64,000 bases of DNA from Antedon mediterranea. Its lineage: Eukaryota; Echinodermata; Crinoidea; Comatulida; Antedonidae. The DNA is taken from the NCBI RefSeq assembly GCF_964355755.1, contig NC_092670.1, forward strand, positions 9,611,201 to 9,675,200. The letters run 5' to 3'. The notes below the pieces were generated by a model. It had not been told where the DNA came from. It did no database searches and saw nothing but the letters and a program-made list of their open reading frames with translations. This document shows positions 60,415 through 64,000 of the stretch, piece after piece. Both the position numbers and the translations under genes were made by a program. Every line of letters starts with the position of its first letter. Positions within the stretch are counted from its first letter, which is position 1.

Positions 60415-60845
60415 TTGATTTAGATTCCGAGTGGAATTTTAATACAGTAAAACCTCCACACATTATATTACATGGTGGAAGACTCAAAACTGTAACAGGA
60501 ACAGAGTGAGCAAACCAGCATCAACAGGAAGAAAAGAAGCAGACTATAAAAACAAGAAAGAATTTATTAAAATAAAACAAGAGGAGACGAGGACAACCAG
60601 AAAATTATTGTTACAAGAAGAGACAAGCAGAAATTCATTTTATAAGAAGACAAGCAGTAAACTATTTTACAAGGAAACAAGCAAAAAATCATGTTATAGG
60701 AAGAGACAAGCAGAAATTTATTTTATAAGAAGACAAGCAGTAAACTATTTTACTAGGAAACAAGCAAAAAATCATGTTATAGGAAGAGACAAGCAGAAAT
60801 TTATTTTTTAAAGAGACAAGCAGAATTTTTCAAATATAGCATTTT
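60415..60845 (+). repeat. Retroelement-derived block R, copy 2, with expanded minisatellite
   Basis: Near-identical to 54890-55130 at the left. At 60617-60830 a unit containing AGAGACAAGCAGAAATT and AAACTATTTTACAAGGAAAC is repeated about three times, an expansion absent from copy 1. Confidence 0.75.
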
Positions 60846-62100
60846 AACTGGATCAAGACAAGCAGATAGCAGATTTGTTTTTCCAAATTTTGTGTAACCA
60901 TTGTGTAGTGAAATGATAAACATTATTACACTAACCATGAGGTGACTTTGGTACTGACACAGAGGGGCAGGGGTAAGGTCCTATTGTTTTTAAAACTATA
61001 ATTGGCTGAATCATGATTTAAAAGAATATGTGTGTTTTAATCATTAACAGTACCCAAATGACTACAATTTAATTATTAAGTTCAAAGTATGGCTGGCACC
61101 TGCAAAGTAATATTTTCTTTCCAGTAGAGTGTTCGGACTGTTTTCTTAATTATCAGTAACATTAAATCAATCAGTGTTTTCCATGGCAAAAGTTGAAATG
61201 GACTATGGTGACCAATTAACACGCAAACAGGAAGTTCCTAAGTCCTGTGGGGCTATGTTTGTGTCCAGTTGTTACAGTTTTATCCTAAATTTCGTCAGTC
61301 TATCTTGAGATCTGATCGAGAAGCCTCAGAAAAAGGGTATGTTTTACTTTACTTTTGTATTTGATTCTGTTAATTTTATGCTTAGGATTTAGATTTTTCG
61401 GCTAAGCTCATAGACTGAATTGAATTTATATTTTGTAGACTAAGTTTTATTTCTTTTTAACTATTATTTGCTGTTAACAAATAATTGACGTCACCGTCAT
61501 GCACAATAATGATTGATAGGCACACACCAGTTAAATTATCTATTTACTGCCAAGAAAGGGGTTGTAGTGCAGGTTTATCAAATATCAATTTATTTTGAGC
61601 CTTTGTAATTTTAGTTAGGACTTGTTATCGTGTTATTCTTAGTTTAAGTATACTTTTGAGACTTCATTGCTCAAATCTATACATTTAAAGGCACTCTTTA
61701 ATTAACTTGCATAGTGTAAAGAGGCCGAATCTATAACTTTTTGTTATAATGACCAAAAAACTGAGTTTGTCAGTCCTATCAAATATGTTGAAGTATTGCA
61801 AAATATTCACTTGATTTATTTTAGGCTGAATGTGGTATATACGAACATGAAATAAGACTTCGTATGAGGCCAGAGCCAAGAGAGCCACTGAGCTGGTAAG
61901 ACATTAAGATATAATTGTTAATTACAAGTTATATAAGTGTAATGTGGTCGTTTTCTAAAGAGAAATGGAAATCCTTTATTTTCACAAATAATTGTATTTT
62001 GATATTAAATTATAGTTGACATTATGCGTTGCTGCTCAAATTTAATTTAGTTTATTAAGTTTATAAATATATTCTTAATTTCATTTTTTTTGCATGGAGT
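60846..62100. other. No gene recognised
   Basis: AT-rich sequence with short frames only, no splice-bounded coding and no repeat seen elsewhere in the window. Confidence 0.4.
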
Positions 62101-62650
62101 TTAATACCTTGTATTATATATTTTCAGGTTTTTCTTTTTGCTGTATTTCTTGTTATTCAAATAAAATAATATGAACCCAACAGTGCTTTGCCGTTTCTTT
62201 TTGTGACATCCGACCATGCCCGTATTACTACAACTGGATGAAGACAAGCCGATAGTCAAGAAGATACACCAGAAGATTCAAAACGGAGAACAGAAGCAAG
62301 CGGACTGTTGTTTGAACATTCATCATCGGTAATTTCTCGCAAATTTTGAATCCTTTTTTAACGTTTGAACATTCATCGTTTTTTCCCGTAAATGTTGAAC
62401 CATTTGAACGTTAATTGTTGAACCATTTGAACGTTAATTGTTTGAACATTCATCATTTTTAATTTTGTAACTTTTTGAATGTTGTTTGTACATTTGAACA
62501 TTGTTGAACACTCAAACGTTGAGCATTTCGATTTGTTTTAATTAGTTCTTGGATACGAAGCATTTAGGGTGAGTCAAAACCATTTTGATTTTTTAATTGT
62601 GACCTTGAGTGAAAAGTGAGAGTTTATATATATAAATAATATTATAAAGT
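62100..62650 (+). promoter_or_regulatory. Probable LTR end and leader of the gag retroelement
   Basis: AATAAAATAATA near 62161 could be an LTR poly(A) signal; TTTTTGTGACATCCGACC follows. A stretch rich in TTGAACATTCATC/TTGAACGTTAAT (62305-62530) separates it from the gag ATG at 62651. No second LTR was identified in the window, so the LTR boundary is an inference. Confidence 0.4.
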
Positions 62651-63350
62651 ATGGTTGACGTTGATAACGAAGTAATTGTAAATGAGCCGGTCCAACCTCA
62701 ACCCGTGCCCCATCTACGACAAACAGATGTTCTTCCTAAAAGATACGACGGTTCCATCACCGATCATCACCAATTTAGTGCACACTATCTATCATTTACT
62801 GACTACCTTGAGGCCCACACCCTAGAAAACTCCGAAAATAATGCCCAATTACTAAACGTAGCCTTCAGGGCCAAGCCAGGCTCTGGATCGAAGGGAAACA
62901 ATTCGAATCCCTGAGAACACAATTTATTAACCGTTTTAGCAAAAATAAATCCATTTACGCCCATATAAGAGTATGATTTGATCACATATAACACTGACGA
63001 CAAGGCCGAAAAACATCTGACCAGGATTAAACAAGCCGCCGATAGAATAGGCTATGCAGACCAACAAATAAATTTCAACTCTCCCACCCAAATGTAGGGC
63101 AGACGTAGCTATGTCTATCCCGATTAATGCTACACTAGACAACATTGTTACTTGTGCACAAAATTACTTAGATCTTTCTGTGGATAATTCCCCACGGGAA
63201 GTTTCTTTTAACATCAAGGAAACAAATAGTCTTGAATTATTACAACACAAAATAAATTCCCTTAAAGTGAACCTAGCCACAGCAAAACGTTCCATTAACG
63301 ACGATACAACTCGACGCTCATGTTCCCCCAGTCGCAATTATTCCCCAATA
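62651..63350 (+). pseudogene. gag fragment, tandem unit 1
   Basis: Begins with an acidic N-terminus (MVDVDNEVIVNEPVQPQ) and a capsid-like start (RYDGSITDHHQFSAHYLSF). A 19-base deletion near 62858, seen by comparison with the next unit, shifts the frame. It stops at NDDTTRRSCSPSRNYSP and is joined directly to a new gag start. Confidence 0.75.
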
Positions 63351-64000
63351 TGGTTGACGTTGATAACGAAGTAATTGTAAATGAGCCCGTCCAACCTCAT
63401 CCCGTGCCCCATCTACGACAAACAGATGTTCTTCCTAAAAGATAAGACGGTTCCATCACCGATCATGACCAATTTAGTGCACACTATCTATCATTTACTG
63501 ACTACCTTGAGGCCCACACCCTAGAAAACCCCGAAAATAATGCCCAATTACTAAACGTCATAAGTATTTTGAAACGTAGCCTTCAGGGCCAAGCCAGGCT
63601 CTGGATCGAAGGGAAACAATTCAAATCCCTGAGAATACAATTTATTAACCGTTTTAGCAAAAATAAATCCATTTACGCCCATATAAGAGTATGATTTGAT
63701 CACATATAACACTGAAAAACATCTGACCAGGATTAAACAAGCCGCCGATAGAATAGGCTATGCAGACCAACAAATAAAAAACAAATTCATTTCAACTCTC
63801 CCACCCAAATGTAGGGCAGCCGTAGCTATGTCTATCCCAATTGATGCTACACTAGACAACATTGTTACTTGTGCACAAAATTACTTAGATCTTTCTGTGG
63901 ACGATTCCCCACGGGAAGTTTCTTTTAACATCAAGGAAACAAATAGTCTTGAATCATTACAACACAAAATTAATTCCTTTAAAGTGGACCTAGCCACAGC
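63351..64000 (+). pseudogene. gag fragment, tandem unit 2 (runs off the window)
   Basis: Restarts with ATGGTTGACGTTGATAACG, 700 bases after the first. It has TAA in place of the tyrosine codon of RYDG near 63443 and a shorter block where NTGDNAEK is encoded elsewhere. Retains the 19 bases missing from unit 1. Confidence 0.75.

Overview
This is nuclear DNA of an animal. All protein genes here are split by introns with GT..AG ends, are surrounded by transposons, and encode metazoan families. The AT-rich background, the many short CTAG/GGCC palindromes and a CR1-like LINE carrying a 2A peptide suggest an invertebrate deuterostome, possibly an echinoderm. That placement is inference, not shown by the sequence.

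Layout. 116-12139 (minus): CAPN7 (calpain-7), thirteen exons with a complete Cys/His/Asn protease core; the last exons lie beyond the left edge. 13169-19879 (plus): a RETREG/FAM134 ER-phagy receptor in eight exons, complete, head-to-head with CAPN7. 22690-24839 (minus): RPL37A in four exons, with an initiator exon that holds only ATG behind a 5'TOP-like start. 24948-52847 (plus): an ankyrin-repeat gene in eight exons whose start lies about 80 bp from the inferred RPL37A start and whose fourth intron is 22 kb. 53-64 kb: few host exons (one isolated ankyrin exon at 60211-60277) and many broken pieces of an LTR-retrotransposon gag gene, mixed with a tandem family of an unrecognised ORF (called ORF-X here).

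Mobile DNA. Two copies of one large foldback family (3611-8280 in CAPN7 intron 8, about 39.5-51.3 kb in ankyrin-gene intron 4) have roughly 1-kb inverted arms built of sub-repeats, around a shared internal module of roughly 160-bp tandem repeats. No transposase was recognised in either. The second copy was split by about 8.4 kb of nested LINEs: a CR1-like LINE with a 2A motif on the plus strand, and a second LINE clade interrupted by a third on the minus strand. The 22-kb intron also holds three Helitron-type 3' ends, a pogo/Tigger-like TIR element and a TTAA-flanked element. Smaller palindromic MITEs and tRNA-like SINE pieces are scattered through the introns.

The four host genes have unrelated roles (ESCRT-linked proteolysis, ER turnover, ribosome, unknown ankyrin protein) and are not an operon. 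Their relationship is two divergent promoter pairs. Exon boundaries were placed by hand from splice sites, reading-frame phase and remembered family sequences; no alignment was run.
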